Of a stretch of DNA of 64,000 nucleotides, positions 15,642-25,390 are shown in pieces. The notes beneath the pieces were generated by a model that saw only the letters and a program-made list of their open reading frames with translations, had not been told where the DNA came from and made no database searches. Each line of letters begins with the position of its first letter. The first letter of the stretch is position 1. A program made the position numbers and the translations under genes. The DNA comes from Gilvimarinus algae. Lineage in GTDB: Bacteria > Pseudomonadota > Gammaproteobacteria > Pseudomonadales > Cellvibrionaceae. The DNA lies in contig NZ_JAULRT010000035.1 in the NCBI RefSeq assembly GCF_030518215.1, forward strand, positions 124,001-188,000, read 5' to 3'.

Positions 15642-17185
15642 ATTCGTTGTAATCCGTGCTCATTTATGGCATTCAAAAGGGTCCGATTTTGCGGCAAAAA
15701 CGCCAGAACTTTGTCGGTTTCTTTTCTGTACTGGTCAATTTTGGCTTGTATTTTCTCCAAGCGATTTTTTCCCGGATCATGGGTCGAGGTTTTAAAATTC
15801 ATCCCATACATGACGAAGCAGTAACTTTCCAAGGGAAAGACATCCGCTCTACTCAGAAAATCCAGAACAGAAGGACTCTTCTCCTTCCATCTTTCAAGCT
15901 TGTCGATCAGACTTGCAGGAATTGAGCTTGCGCTCGTATTGTCTCGCCAGAAGGGGGTGTCTTTCCGGCTGGACAGGCAATAGTGAAGCTTTAAGAACTC
16001 GATAATCGAGTTCCAGCGATACTGGAAGATGTCGTTGAACTGCTTCTCGCAGCGCCAAAGCTCAGAGCGCCGCAATGGTAGTTTTTCGGCTATCCAGTAA
16101 GCTGATAGCTCGACAAGCAGTATTGAAGATGCTTCCAGTGGCTCGACGAAACCGGCGGATAAGCCCACTGCAACACAGTTTTTGACCCAAAACCGCTCCC
16201 TGTGGCCGGGCGTATACCGAATTGATTTAATTGGTAGATCCCTGGATTTTTCCCCAAGGTGCCGTCTGAGCACCTGCTCAGCGTCGCTATCGCTGCAATA
16301 CCGGCTGGAGTAGACGTGACCAACTCCGCGCCGGCTTTGTAAACCGATATCCCATATCCAGCCAGATCCTGTCGCCGTTGACACCGTGTGACTGGCAATT
16401 GCTCCTGCTTGATCGTAAGGGCACTGAACCGCCAATGCTCGGTCACAGAAAAGCACTTCTGATCTGTCAGCAAAAGGAATATGGAAGTGCTTATCAATCA
16501 GCACACCACTGAAACCGGAACAATCGATATAGAAGTCTCCCGGCAGCTCAGTATTATCCTGCAGAATCAGAGAGGATATAGCGCCATCCTCCTCCGTACG
16601 AACGCCAGTTACATCACTGACTTTGTGAACAACGTTCAGCGTCTCAATGCAGTGTTTCTTAATAAATTCTGAGAACTTATGGGTATCCAAATGATAGGCG
16701 TAGTTGAGTACGCCTTGGTATTGCGGGGTGGTAATCGCTTTGGGCGCCAGCCCCGCTTCACATGCCGCCTCTTGGTAACAGGATGCCGTTGAATAGGATA
16801 GATCCTCAGTGTTTAAATCACAGCCTAACCAATGAATCAGTGAATTAAGAGGCGCAAAGTAGGCCGGCAGCATAAGCGGATGATAGTAAAAATCAGACTC
16901 CGAGCCATCGACCCAGCGATTAAAGCGCGCGCCTTGTTTGAAGGTTGCATCGCAAGCGCGTATAAAATCAGCTTCGCAAACACCCAAATCCTTAAGAGTC
17001 GTTCGCATAGACGGCCAGGTTCCCTCGCCGACCCCCACAGTGCCCACTGTGGGAGACTCCACTAGCGTAACGGTGAGATTCCGCCCTTGCTCTAAAGCAC
17101 ACTTGGCCGCGAGAATACCAGCTGTAATCCATCCGGCCGTGCCACCGCCGACTACTACTATGTTTTTTATACTATCGCTACGCAT
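15638..17185 (-). CDS. Flavin-dependent tryptophan-halogenase family protein
   Basis: A 515-residue flavoprotein of the PrnA/RebH family. It has the FAD-binding GGGTAGW (residues 13-19), a lysine at 83 (DATFKQGARF) where halogenases hold the HOCl-directing lysine, and a glutamate at 351 in EPLEASS where they hold the catalytic glutamate. The WxWxIP signature that keeps them from acting as monooxygenases appears as W276-I-W278-D-I-G281, so the proline is lost. The substrate is unknown; the genes around it (TonB receptor, SapC, GH97) do not suggest free tryptophan. It overlaps sapC by 4 bases and follows the receptor gene by 149 bp. Confidence 0.85.
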   Translation of the reverse strand: MRSDSIKNIVVVGGGTAGWITAGILAAKCALEQGRNLTVTLVESPTVGTVGVGEGTWPSMRTTLKDLGVCEADFIRACDATFKQGARFNRWVDGSESDFYYHPLMLPAYFAPLNSLIHWLGCDLNTEDLSYSTASCYQEAACEAGLAPKAITTPQYQGVLNYAYHLDTHKFSEFIKKHCIETLNVVHKVSDVTGVRTEEDGAISSLILQDNTELPGDFYIDCSGFSGVLIDKHFHIPFADRSEVLFCDRALAVQCPYDQAGAIASHTVSTATGSGWIWDIGLQSRRGVGHVYSSRYCSDSDAEQVLRRHLGEKSRDLPIKSIRYTPGHRERFWVKNCVAVGLSAGFVEPLEASSILLVELSAYWIAEKLPLRRSELWRCEKQFNDIFQYRWNSIIEFLKLHYCLSSRKDTPFWRDNTSASSIPASLIDKLERWKEKSPSVLDFLSRADVFPLESYCFVMYGMNFKTSTHDPGKNRLEKIQAKIDQYRKETDKVLAFLPQNRTLLNAINEHGLQRI

Positions 17186-17276
17186 TTTTTCTTAAGAGCC
17201 AAGTTGGAGTTTCCCATGGACTGTCTTTTAGTCATGACAGCCCCACCTTGCAAAAGCGAGGGTCAGGCCAGTACGG

Positions 17277-17315
17277 GAGAAACTTTGGCACCGTTAACAC
17301 GCGCCAAAGTTTCTC
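17277..17315 (-). other. Perfect 13-bp hairpin between TonB receptor and halogenase genes
   Basis: GAGAAACTTTGGC (17277-17289) and GCCAAAGTTTCTC (17303-17315) are perfect inverse copies around a 13-base loop. The hairpin sits about 20 bases after the receptor stop codon on the minus strand. No T tract follows, so it more likely protects the receptor mRNA end or lowers read-through than acts as a classic terminator. Confidence 0.7.
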
Positions 17316-17334
17316 TGTCGCCTAGACGTCGAGG

Positions 17335-20292
17335 CTAGAAAGTGGCGCGAACCCCCACCGAGTAGCGCGGCCCGCTCTCTTCAGCCAATAGGAACTGGTT
17401 GGAGAACCGCCCGTGCCACTTGGTTTCCTCTCCGGTCAGATTGATGCCTTCCAGGAAAATCGAAACATTGTCTGTCAGGTTGTAGTTAGCGCTGATATCC
17501 AACTGACCATAACCCTCAACAAAAGTAGGTTCCGCCACCCCGCCTTGATCAAGCGATTGCAAGAACTCGTCCCGGTAGTTATAGGCAAGCCGTGCAGAAT
17601 AGGTCTCATTTTCGTAGAACCCGACAATATTGTAGGAATCGCTTAACCCAACTAGGGCAAAGCCCTGATCAAACTTAGACCTGTCGTACTCCGCATTGGT
17701 ATCGACAAACGTCGCGTTAGCCATCATGCCAAAGCCGCTGCCGCCAAACATATGCTGGACTGACAACTCATAGCCGTTCACATCAGCGGTTTCCACGTTT
17801 GACGGCTTGGTAACCGAAAACTCAATCACTTCGTCGTTGGGATCGACGATATCCGAGGGCGCGCCACCCGGCGGAATCAAGTTAATGCTTCCCGTTGCCG
17901 GGTCGGTAATCGGCTCGCCGTCTTCGCCGATAAAGGTCTGACCGCTGGTTGCATTGACGATGAAGTTGTCAACCTGCTTGTAGAAAACCCCGATCGAGGC
18001 GTAGCTTCCGGGAGCGTAGTACCACTCCAGAGAGAGGTCGATATTGTCAGACTCCAGCGGTTTCAGATCAGGGTTACCCGCCGTAACGGGATAAGGGCCA
18101 TTCTGCTTAAGATCCCTGAACTCAAGGTTTGGCCGAAGCTCCTGCATGGATGGCCGTGTAATGGTCTTGGAATAGGCTGCGCGTGCGACCAACTCTTCCG
18201 TTAAATCAATTTTGAAGCTCACATTGGGCAAGAAGACGGCATAATCGGACTCAAGCTGCGTAGGCGTGACAGGGGATAGAACTTCATTCAGAACTTCTGC
18301 GCCCTCAGCCTCTACCCTAAGAATAGACGCCAGGTTACCGGTAATTGTAAGATCGGTTTTTTCGTATCGAAGGCCCGCTACCACGTCATAGGGAAGCCCG
18401 CCAAGATCACCGGCAAACTCCAGCTGCGTATAAAGCGCTAAAATGTCTTCTTCAACGTCGTAAGATTCCGAAGGGACTTCAGCCGTTGTGAAGGGGATAC
18501 CAACATGGCCTTCATAAATTTCACGAAACTCATCATGATCAAATTCAAGCCACTGAGTCTGTATGTTGCCGCTACCGCTGACGCCGCTTAGAAAATCAGA
18601 CCCGGCATCAAGCACCGATATTTGCGGCGGTGTAATTTCTGTCCAGAAATACTCGCCACCACAGAACATGCAGTTCAATGTGGCACCCGGACCGACATAA
18701 GCCCGCGGCTCGTTCTCAGCGACAATTGCCGCCTCTTGTTCGGTCAGCCCACGGCCGGTCGTAAACTGCTGTCGGTCTTTTGCACGACTTTTAAACGAAA
18801 GGCCAAAATCCGCCTTTATTAAACCCGAGGAATCGTTGGAATCAAACGCCCCGGCGATCTTCAGTTGATCGATGGTGTCATTGACTACACGGCCGTTGCG
18901 GATGGTAAAGCCAGGCCGCAGGTTGTCAGGATCAAGATAGTCACTGTTGGGAATGGTCAGCTGGCCATTTGCGTCGGGCTGATAAGGAACCGAACCCGTG
19001 CCTGACTCAAACCCGGAAATCGCCGGAATAAATCCATCACCCAAATCCCAGGTTAAACGATTACGATAGCCCATCGTCACTTGAGAATTACCGAAGCCCA
19101 TAGGATCGTCGTACTCAGATTCAGAGCGATACGCATCTACAGAAAGGCTGAGGGTGTCGGTGATATTCCAACCTAGATTCAAACCGCCAACCAAAGTGTT
19201 GGATTTCCGGTTCTCTTTAATCGCATTGAACTCCGTCGCCTGAACAACGCCCTCACCCTCGCGCCGATCGGCGATAAAGTGAGTCACAGTGCCATTTTCA
19301 TCAGCAACCACATCTCGCCAATCTGGCCGACTGCCGAACCAATGGACCAGCATATTCTGATCGCGCAAGAGCTCAAACTCGGAGTAGAGTACATCCGCTG
19401 TCAGGGTAAGGTCTTCCGTCGGAGCAAACTGCAGCACTAAATTGGCGTTGTCTCGGGTGCGCTTATCGCGCTGCACCTGAATAAAGTGGTTCTGCGGCAG
19501 GTATAGACGCCCCTCGGGGTTGGCATTGGAGCGAAGCTCTGACGCATCCGGGTATAGGTTTGACCCCGAATCGGCTTCCACCCGAGCCCAGTTGGCATTG
19601 GTAACACGGTTCACGGTGGATTTGCGCTCGAAATGATTGTAGGCGAAGAGTACGCCCAGAGTATCGTCTGCAAAATTACCACTATAGAGAATAGAGGCTT
19701 GCGGACTGCCCTCTTCGGCTAAAGTTTCGTAACTGTACTTGACGGTGCCGGCCACTTTGTTGCCAACATCAAAAGGACGGGGGGTTTGTAAGTCAATGAC
19801 CGAACCAATACCACCAGAGTCCGTAAGAGCAGAGCCTGTTTTGTTGACCACGATAGAGCTGACCATCTCTGATGCCAGGGTATCAAACTCAAAGTCGCGG
19901 TTGATATTCTCTGAAGTCAGCTGACGACCGTTCAGTGTCACCACGTTAAAACCGGGACCAAAACCGCGAACGGTAACAAATTTACCCTCGCCGCCTTCGC
20001 GATTAATTGAAACCCCTGGAATTCGCTGCAAGGACTCCGCCAAGTTGGTATCGGGAAACTTACCAATGTCCTCTGCGTTAATGACATCCACGACGCCAGA
20101 AGCATCACGTTTTTCATCCATAGCCGAGGTCAAGGCTTGTCTTACACCCGTAACGATAACTTCTTCAAGCATTGATGCGCCTTGCGCTTGCTCGCCTTCC
20201 TGGGCAATGGCCAATTGCCCCACACCTGCCAGGGCACAGCCCGCTACGGCACTGGCCAGGAGATTTCGTTTGAATCGTGTATGAGATTTCAT
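17335..20292 (-). CDS. TonB-dependent outer-membrane receptor (large carbohydrate-type)
   Basis: A 985-residue protein with a signal peptide (ends near AIAQE), a TonB-box-like EEVIVTG stretch around residues 43-49, a plug domain (about 50-170: SLQRIPGVSINREGGEGKF, TVRGFGPGFNVVTLNGRQL) and a long beta-barrel ending in the outer-membrane signature VGVRATF with terminal Phe. Its length and plug resemble the Xanthomonas/Caulobacter carbohydrate receptors. It probably imports a glucan or maltodextrin-like oligosaccharide, judged from the adjacent GH97. A cysteine pair (NCMFCGG, about residue 545) sits in an extracellular loop region. Transcription likely starts after the tandem operators at 20523-20554, giving a structured leader of about 200 bases. 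Confidence 0.92.
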   Translation of the reverse strand: MKSHTRFKRNLLASAVAGCALAGVGQLAIAQEGEQAQGASMLEEVIVTGVRQALTSAMDEKRDASGVVDVINAEDIGKFPDTNLAESLQRIPGVSINREGGEGKFVTVRGFGPGFNVVTLNGRQLTSENINRDFEFDTLASEMVSSIVVNKTGSALTDSGGIGSVIDLQTPRPFDVGNKVAGTVKYSYETLAEEGSPQASILYSGNFADDTLGVLFAYNHFERKSTVNRVTNANWARVEADSGSNLYPDASELRSNANPEGRLYLPQNHFIQVQRDKRTRDNANLVLQFAPTEDLTLTADVLYSEFELLRDQNMLVHWFGSRPDWRDVVADENGTVTHFIADRREGEGVVQATEFNAIKENRKSNTLVGGLNLGWNITDTLSLSVDAYRSESEYDDPMGFGNSQVTMGYRNRLTWDLGDGFIPAISGFESGTGSVPYQPDANGQLTIPNSDYLDPDNLRPGFTIRNGRVVNDTIDQLKIAGAFDSNDSSGLIKADFGLSFKSRAKDRQQFTTGRGLTEQEAAIVAENEPRAYVGPGATLNCMFCGGEYFWTEITPPQISVLDAGSDFLSGVSGSGNIQTQWLEFDHDEFREIYEGHVGIPFTTAEVPSESYDVEEDILALYTQLEFAGDLGGLPYDVVAGLRYEKTDLTITGNLASILRVEAEGAEVLNEVLSPVTPTQLESDYAVFLPNVSFKIDLTEELVARAAYSKTITRPSMQELRPNLEFRDLKQNGPYPVTAGNPDLKPLESDNIDLSLEWYYAPGSYASIGVFYKQVDNFIVNATSGQTFIGEDGEPITDPATGSINLIPPGGAPSDIVDPNDEVIEFSVTKPSNVETADVNGYELSVQHMFGGSGFGMMANATFVDTNAEYDRSKFDQGFALVGLSDSYNIVGFYENETYSARLAYNYRDEFLQSLDQGGVAEPTFVEGYGQLDISANYNLTDNVSIFLEGINLTGEETKWHGRFSNQFLLAEESGPRYSVGVRATF

Positions 20293-20599
20293 TGGCGGCT
20301 CCTCGTTATTATGTAGTCGCTGTTATTGTGATTGGATAAGACATTCGTAGGTCGCGCCGTACATGGACGGCTTAACTCTGCAACCTGACCTGCGAATACT
20401 TTCTGTCAGCGTTCAGTCACGCTGATCTTGTCGGCCGGTTTTATTTGTATGGCGGTACCGACTCGGCAATCCTAATGCGGCGCATTTAAGGGTGTCTATA
20501 CAACGGAAGTGGGGACATACCTGAAAACGTTTTCAGGTACTGGAAAACGTTTTCAGACAGGCGGTTTCGGTCAAGCGCCGAGGGGTTTAAAGCGGGTAT
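20293..20599 (-). other. Structured 5' leader and control region of the TonB receptor gene
   Basis: Besides the tandem operators, this gene-free stretch contains two hairpins on the receptor strand: TCAGCGT/ACGCTGA (20406-20425, perfect 7-bp stem, 6-base loop) and a nested one with outer arms 20344-20353/20387-20396 (10 bp, one G-T type mismatch) and inner arms GCCGT/ACGGC (20356-20371). No known riboswitch class is recognised. Confidence 0.5.
20523..20554. promoter_or_regulatory. Tandem LacI-type operators upstream of the TonB receptor
   Basis: Two perfect GAAAACGTTTTC palindromes (20523-20534 and 20543-20554) start exactly 20 bp apart. The first extends to CTGAAAACGTTTTCAG. Spacing and core match the pair before GH97, which implies one regulator for both genes; the LacI-type gene at 10769-11779 is the likely one. 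Confidence 0.8.
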
Positions 20600-21505
20600 T
20601 TAACGAGCGAAAAAGAACAAATAGATCAGCAGAGCGTAGAGCGCGTACTGCAAGCTGTAGTACAAACGCGTGTTGTAGGCCTTCAGCTTTTTACCTAGGC
20701 GCCTCAATTGATACACATGCGCAAAACTGCGATTGAGCCAACCCACTTTATCACCCGGCAGGTTTTTCGTCGCCGTCGCCGACATGACCAACTGCGAGAA
20801 GGCCCGATTAAGCCAATCAACCGGCGCAAAAGTGACCGGCCGCTTTATATCCAGAAATAACACAATGCGATTGCAATCGGTTTTATTCTCGGCGTAGTGA
20901 ATATAGGTTTCATCAAACATCACCGCTTCACCGTCGCGCCAGTGGTAGCGCTCGCCGTCCACGTCGATGTAACACTCTGGAACGTTAGGCGTTACCAGCC
21001 CCAGATGATAGCGCAGAGATCCGGCATAGGGGTCCCGATGCTTTACCAGGCGCGCTCCGGGGGGCAGCATGGCAAACATGGCCCCCTTGACACTGGGCAG
21101 CCCCGCCAGCAACTGCGTGGTTTTGGGACACAGACGCGCCGCCGAGGTGACGGGCTCGCCATACCAGCTCAAGTAGAAGCGCTTCCAACCTGTGCGAAAG
21201 AAAGAATTAAAGCCCAGATCGTCCAGCTGATCCGAGGCTTTGATCTCGCGGGTGCGATCAAGTGCCAATGCTTCATCGCGAATGAGCTGCCAGTTATCCT
21301 GTAAAACAGACAACTCGGAAAAGGTTGCAACGTCGATGTAGGGCTGACGCTTGACCGCCGAGAACGCATAGAACAGGCAGTTTAACGGTGCCATCAGGTT
21401 GGAATGATCGGTCAGTCGGCGTGTCAAACGCTCGTGACGAACCTTACCTCGCAGCTGTACATAACAGGCCGAAGCAACAAACAGAGCAAATATCAGCAGT
21501 CCCAT
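20600..21505 (-). CDS. Membrane-anchored aspartyl/asparaginyl beta-hydroxylase (LpxO-like)
   Basis: A 301-residue Fe(II)/2-oxoglutarate oxygenase. The iron-binding HRDP motif with the following SLRYHLGL strand, WRDGEAVMFDETYIHYAEN with a second histidine, and RIVLFLDI match the family. A hydrophobic N-terminal helix (MGLLIFALFVASACYVQ) and a C-terminal one (QYALYALLIYLFFF) anchor it in the membrane, as in LpxO, which hydroxylates lipid A acyl chains. The start at 21505 is chosen for its GGAGAGG ribosome-binding site; the frame extends 16 codons further. It is transcribed toward the TonB receptor but separated from it by the operator region. Confidence 0.87.
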   Translation of the reverse strand: MGLLIFALFVASACYVQLRGKVRHERLTRRLTDHSNLMAPLNCLFYAFSAVKRQPYIDVATFSELSVLQDNWQLIRDEALALDRTREIKASDQLDDLGFNSFFRTGWKRFYLSWYGEPVTSAARLCPKTTQLLAGLPSVKGAMFAMLPPGARLVKHRDPYAGSLRYHLGLVTPNVPECYIDVDGERYHWRDGEAVMFDETYIHYAENKTDCNRIVLFLDIKRPVTFAPVDWLNRAFSQLVMSATATKNLPGDKVGWLNRSFAHVYQLRRLGKKLKAYNTRLYYSLQYALYALLIYLFFFAR

Positions 21506-21728
21506 GTAATACCTCTCCATGCTGGGAAAATGCCACGGGCGAACGCACGGCACTGGGCTCAGCGCAGAGCGAAGTCGCTTTTGGAATTATTTTTTGGGCG
21601 GGATAAATCGAAGGTTGTGACCGCCAGTCGGCGGGTAGCCATAAATTAGCTCAGCGGCATTGCGCACGCAAGCACCAGCGTATAAAAGAGTGTTAAGCCC
21701 CTCGCAAACCGGGTATGAGCTCGGAGCA

Positions 21729-22670
<942 letters not shown>

Positions 22671-22828
22671 CCGCGATTGACACTTCCCCTGTTGGGCAAT
22701 TTGTGTACAATATCGCCCCCGCTCGCGACCGCCCTCACTGGCTCTTATCGCCCCGGTAGCGCATAATAGCCCCAAAGGCTGCGATCATCGCGAGCACCCG
22801 ATCACTCCTGAGTAACAACGGAAGACAT

Positions 22829-23086
22829 ATGGCACGTATTACTGTTGAAGATTGCCTCGACCACGTGGACAACCGCTTTGAACTGGTTATGGTGGGCAGC
22901 AAACGCGCTCGCCAGCTTGCGGTTGGCGGCAAAGACCCCCATGTACCGGAAGAGAATGACAAGCCCACGGTTATTGCCCTGCGCGAAATCGAAGAGGGCT
23001 TTATTGACGCCAGCATCCTGGCCGAGCGCGACGAACCGGCGCCCGCCCCGCAGCTGGAAGAGCACAATTTCGACCAGCAGATATAG
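22829..23086 (+). CDS. rpoZ: RNA polymerase omega subunit
   Basis: An 85-residue protein with the family signature [30 protein letters not shown] and [12 protein letters not shown]. Omega helps assemble RNA polymerase by binding beta-prime, and in Proteobacteria it forms part of a ppGpp-binding site. The C-terminus is short and acidic. It is 24 bp upstream of spoT, which makes ppGpp, so enzyme and target subunit are co-transcribed. Confidence 0.97.
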   Translation: MARITVEDCLDHVDNRFELVMVGSKRARQLAVGGKDPHVPEENDKPTVIALREIEEGFIDASILAERDEPAPAPQLEEHNFDQQI

Positions 23087-23110
23087 GACCCGACAGATCG
23101 GAGGACGACG

Positions 23111-25225
23111 TTGTTAACCATTGAGGCACTGAGCCACCGGCTTTCGTCTTACTTGGAACCCCCTCAGATCGATCAGGTCAGGCGTGCCTATTACTACGCC
23201 GAACAGGCGCACGACGGCCAGAAGCGCCGCTCGGGTGAGGACTACATTACTCACCCTCTGGCCGTCGCCGATATCCTCACCAGCATGCACATGGACCATC
23301 AGAGCCTGATGGCGGCCATGCTGCACGACGTGATTGAAGACACCGGCATTCCCAAAAAAGCCATCGCCAAGCAATTTGGTGATCCGGTGGCTGAACTGGT
23401 TGACGGTGTCAGCAAGCTCACCCAGATTGAGTTTGAATCCCAAGCCGAAAAGCAAGCCGAAAACTTCCAGAAAATGGCCCTGGCCATGGCCAATGACCTG
23501 CGGGTCATCCTGGTCAAGCTCGCCGACCGGCTGCACAACATGCGCACCCTGGGCGCTATGCCGCCGCACAAGAAGCGTCGCATTGCCAAAGAGACCCTGG
23601 AAATCTACGCCCCCATTGCCCACCGGCTGGGCATGAACGACCTGCGCCTGGAGTTTGAAGACCGAGGCTTCTACGCTATGTACCCGCTGCGAGCCACTCG
23701 CATGCAGGCCGCCCTGAAAACCGCCCGCGGCAATCGCAAGGAGCTGGTGGAACAAATTCAGACCGCCATTGAAAAGCGCCTGGGTCGGGAGAGCGTCAAT
23801 GCGGTGGTGATTGGCCGCGAAAAACACCTTTACAGCATCTACCAGAAGATGCGCCAGAAGAAGAAATTCTTTAAAGAGATTATGGACGTCTACGCCTTCC
23901 GCATTATTGTGGACAGCGTGGACGCCTGCTACCGCGCCCTGGGTGTGATTCACAATTTGTACAAACCCGTGGCCGGTGAATTCAAAGATTACATTGCCAT
24001 CCCCAAGGCCAACGGTTACCAGTCACTGCACACGGTTCTGGTGGGCATGCACGGTGTGCCGATAGAGGTGCAAATTCGCACCAAAGAAATGGACGAGATG
24101 GCCAATACCGGCATCGCCGCCCACTTTCTCTACAAATCCAACAGCGACGACGCCCTGAGCAGCAGCCACAACCGCGCGCGCCAATGGGTGCAAGGCCTAC
24201 TGGAAATGCAGCGTCGGGCCGGCGACTCGCTGGAGTTTATCGAGAACGTCAAAATTGATCTCTTCCCGGACGAGGTCTATGTCTTCACACCCAAAGGCCG
24301 CATCGTCGAGCTACCCCACGGCGCGACCGCAGTGGATTTTGCCTATGCGGTGCACACCGACATCGGCAACACCTGTGTGGCCTGCCGCATCAATGGCCGC
24401 TTAGCGCCGCTTTCCCAGCCGCTGCAAAGCGGCCAGAAGGTGACGATCATTACCGCGCCCGGAGCCCAACCCAATCCCAATTGGCTCAACTTTACCATCT
24501 CTGGTAAAGCGCGCAGCGCCATACGCCACTACCTGAAAAACCAGCGCCATCACCACTCAGTTGCCTTGGGCAAAAAAATGCTCGGCCGGGCACTGGCGGA
24601 CATCGACCTTGACGTGGACAACCTCAGCGACGAGCACAAAGACAAGCTGCAAAAGTCCACCGGCGCGGCCTCCATGGAAGCACTGTTCGAGGACATTGGC
24701 CTGGGTAACCGCATCGCCTACGCCGTGGCAAAACTGCTGCAACCGGACGCCGACATCAAGCCCCGCGGCGGCAGCATCTATTCGCCACTGACCATCGACA
24801 GCTCAGATGGCGTGCTGATTACCTTTGCCAAGTGCTGCCGGCCCATTCCCGGAGATCCCATTATCGGCCACATCAGTTCCGGCAAAGGCCTGGTCATTCA
24901 TCAGGAAACCTGCCACAACCTGGCCGAAATCCGCCACAACCCCGAAAAAATCAGCCACGTCAACTGGGCGCCGACCGTCTCGGGGGAGTTTTTGGTAGAC
25001 ATTCGGGCAGAGGTAGAATCCGAGCGCGGCATTATCGCCACCCTGGCCACCCGCGTTACCGAACAGGGCGGCAATATCGAACACATACACGTCAACGAAC
25101 GCGACGCTCACAACAGCGTTATCAACCTGTGTATCGGCGTGCAGAATCGTATCCACCTGGCCAATATCATGCGGCGCATCCGCAACCTGAGCTTTGTCAT
25201 TCGCATCCACAGAGCGAAGAATTAG
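23111..25225 (+). CDS. spoT: Bifunctional (p)ppGpp synthetase/hydrolase
   Basis: A 704-residue RelA/SpoT protein. The HD hydrolase domain is intact (YITHPLAVADIL and MLHDVIEDTG, about residues 40-75); the synthetase domain shows VYAFRIIVDSVDACYRALG and FKDYIAIPKANGYQSLHT (about 240-320). TGS (VYVFTPKGRIVELPHGATAVDFAYAVH) and a C-terminal ACT domain follow. The start is TTG at 23111 with a GGAGG site 5-9 bases before it. In Pseudomonas-like genomes spoT is directly followed by ridA; here a foreign-looking block of about 3 kb intervenes. Confidence 0.96.
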   Translation: MLTIEALSHRLSSYLEPPQIDQVRRAYYYAEQAHDGQKRRSGEDYITHPLAVADILTSMHMDHQSLMAAMLHDVIEDTGIPKKAIAKQFGDPVAELVDGVSKLTQIEFESQAEKQAENFQKMALAMANDLRVILVKLADRLHNMRTLGAMPPHKKRRIAKETLEIYAPIAHRLGMNDLRLEFEDRGFYAMYPLRATRMQAALKTARGNRKELVEQIQTAIEKRLGRESVNAVVIGREKHLYSIYQKMRQKKKFFKEIMDVYAFRIIVDSVDACYRALGVIHNLYKPVAGEFKDYIAIPKANGYQSLHTVLVGMHGVPIEVQIRTKEMDEMANTGIAAHFLYKSNSDDALSSSHNRARQWVQGLLEMQRRAGDSLEFIENVKIDLFPDEVYVFTPKGRIVELPHGATAVDFAYAVHTDIGNTCVACRINGRLAPLSQPLQSGQKVTIITAPGAQPNPNWLNFTISGKARSAIRHYLKNQRHHHSVALGKKMLGRALADIDLDVDNLSDEHKDKLQKSTGAASMEALFEDIGLGNRIAYAVAKLLQPDADIKPRGGSIYSPLTIDSSDGVLITFAKCCRPIPGDPIIGHISSGKGLVIHQETCHNLAEIRHNPEKISHVNWAPTVSGEFLVDIRAEVESERGIIATLATRVTEQGGNIEHIHVNERDAHNSVINLCIGVQNRIHLANIMRRIRNLSFVIRIHRAKN

Positions 25226-25390
25226 CCAGCCGTAGTAAGCTTCTCCCTCCTAGCACAAAGACCATAAATCGCTTTTTGACACAGAGCCCTGAAAGGCAAT
25301 CTGACGCGAACAAAACGCTGGCATATTGGCAGGCGTTATGGAAATATGGGACATACATCACAAAACCTCACCGCCATAGACGGAGATTTT

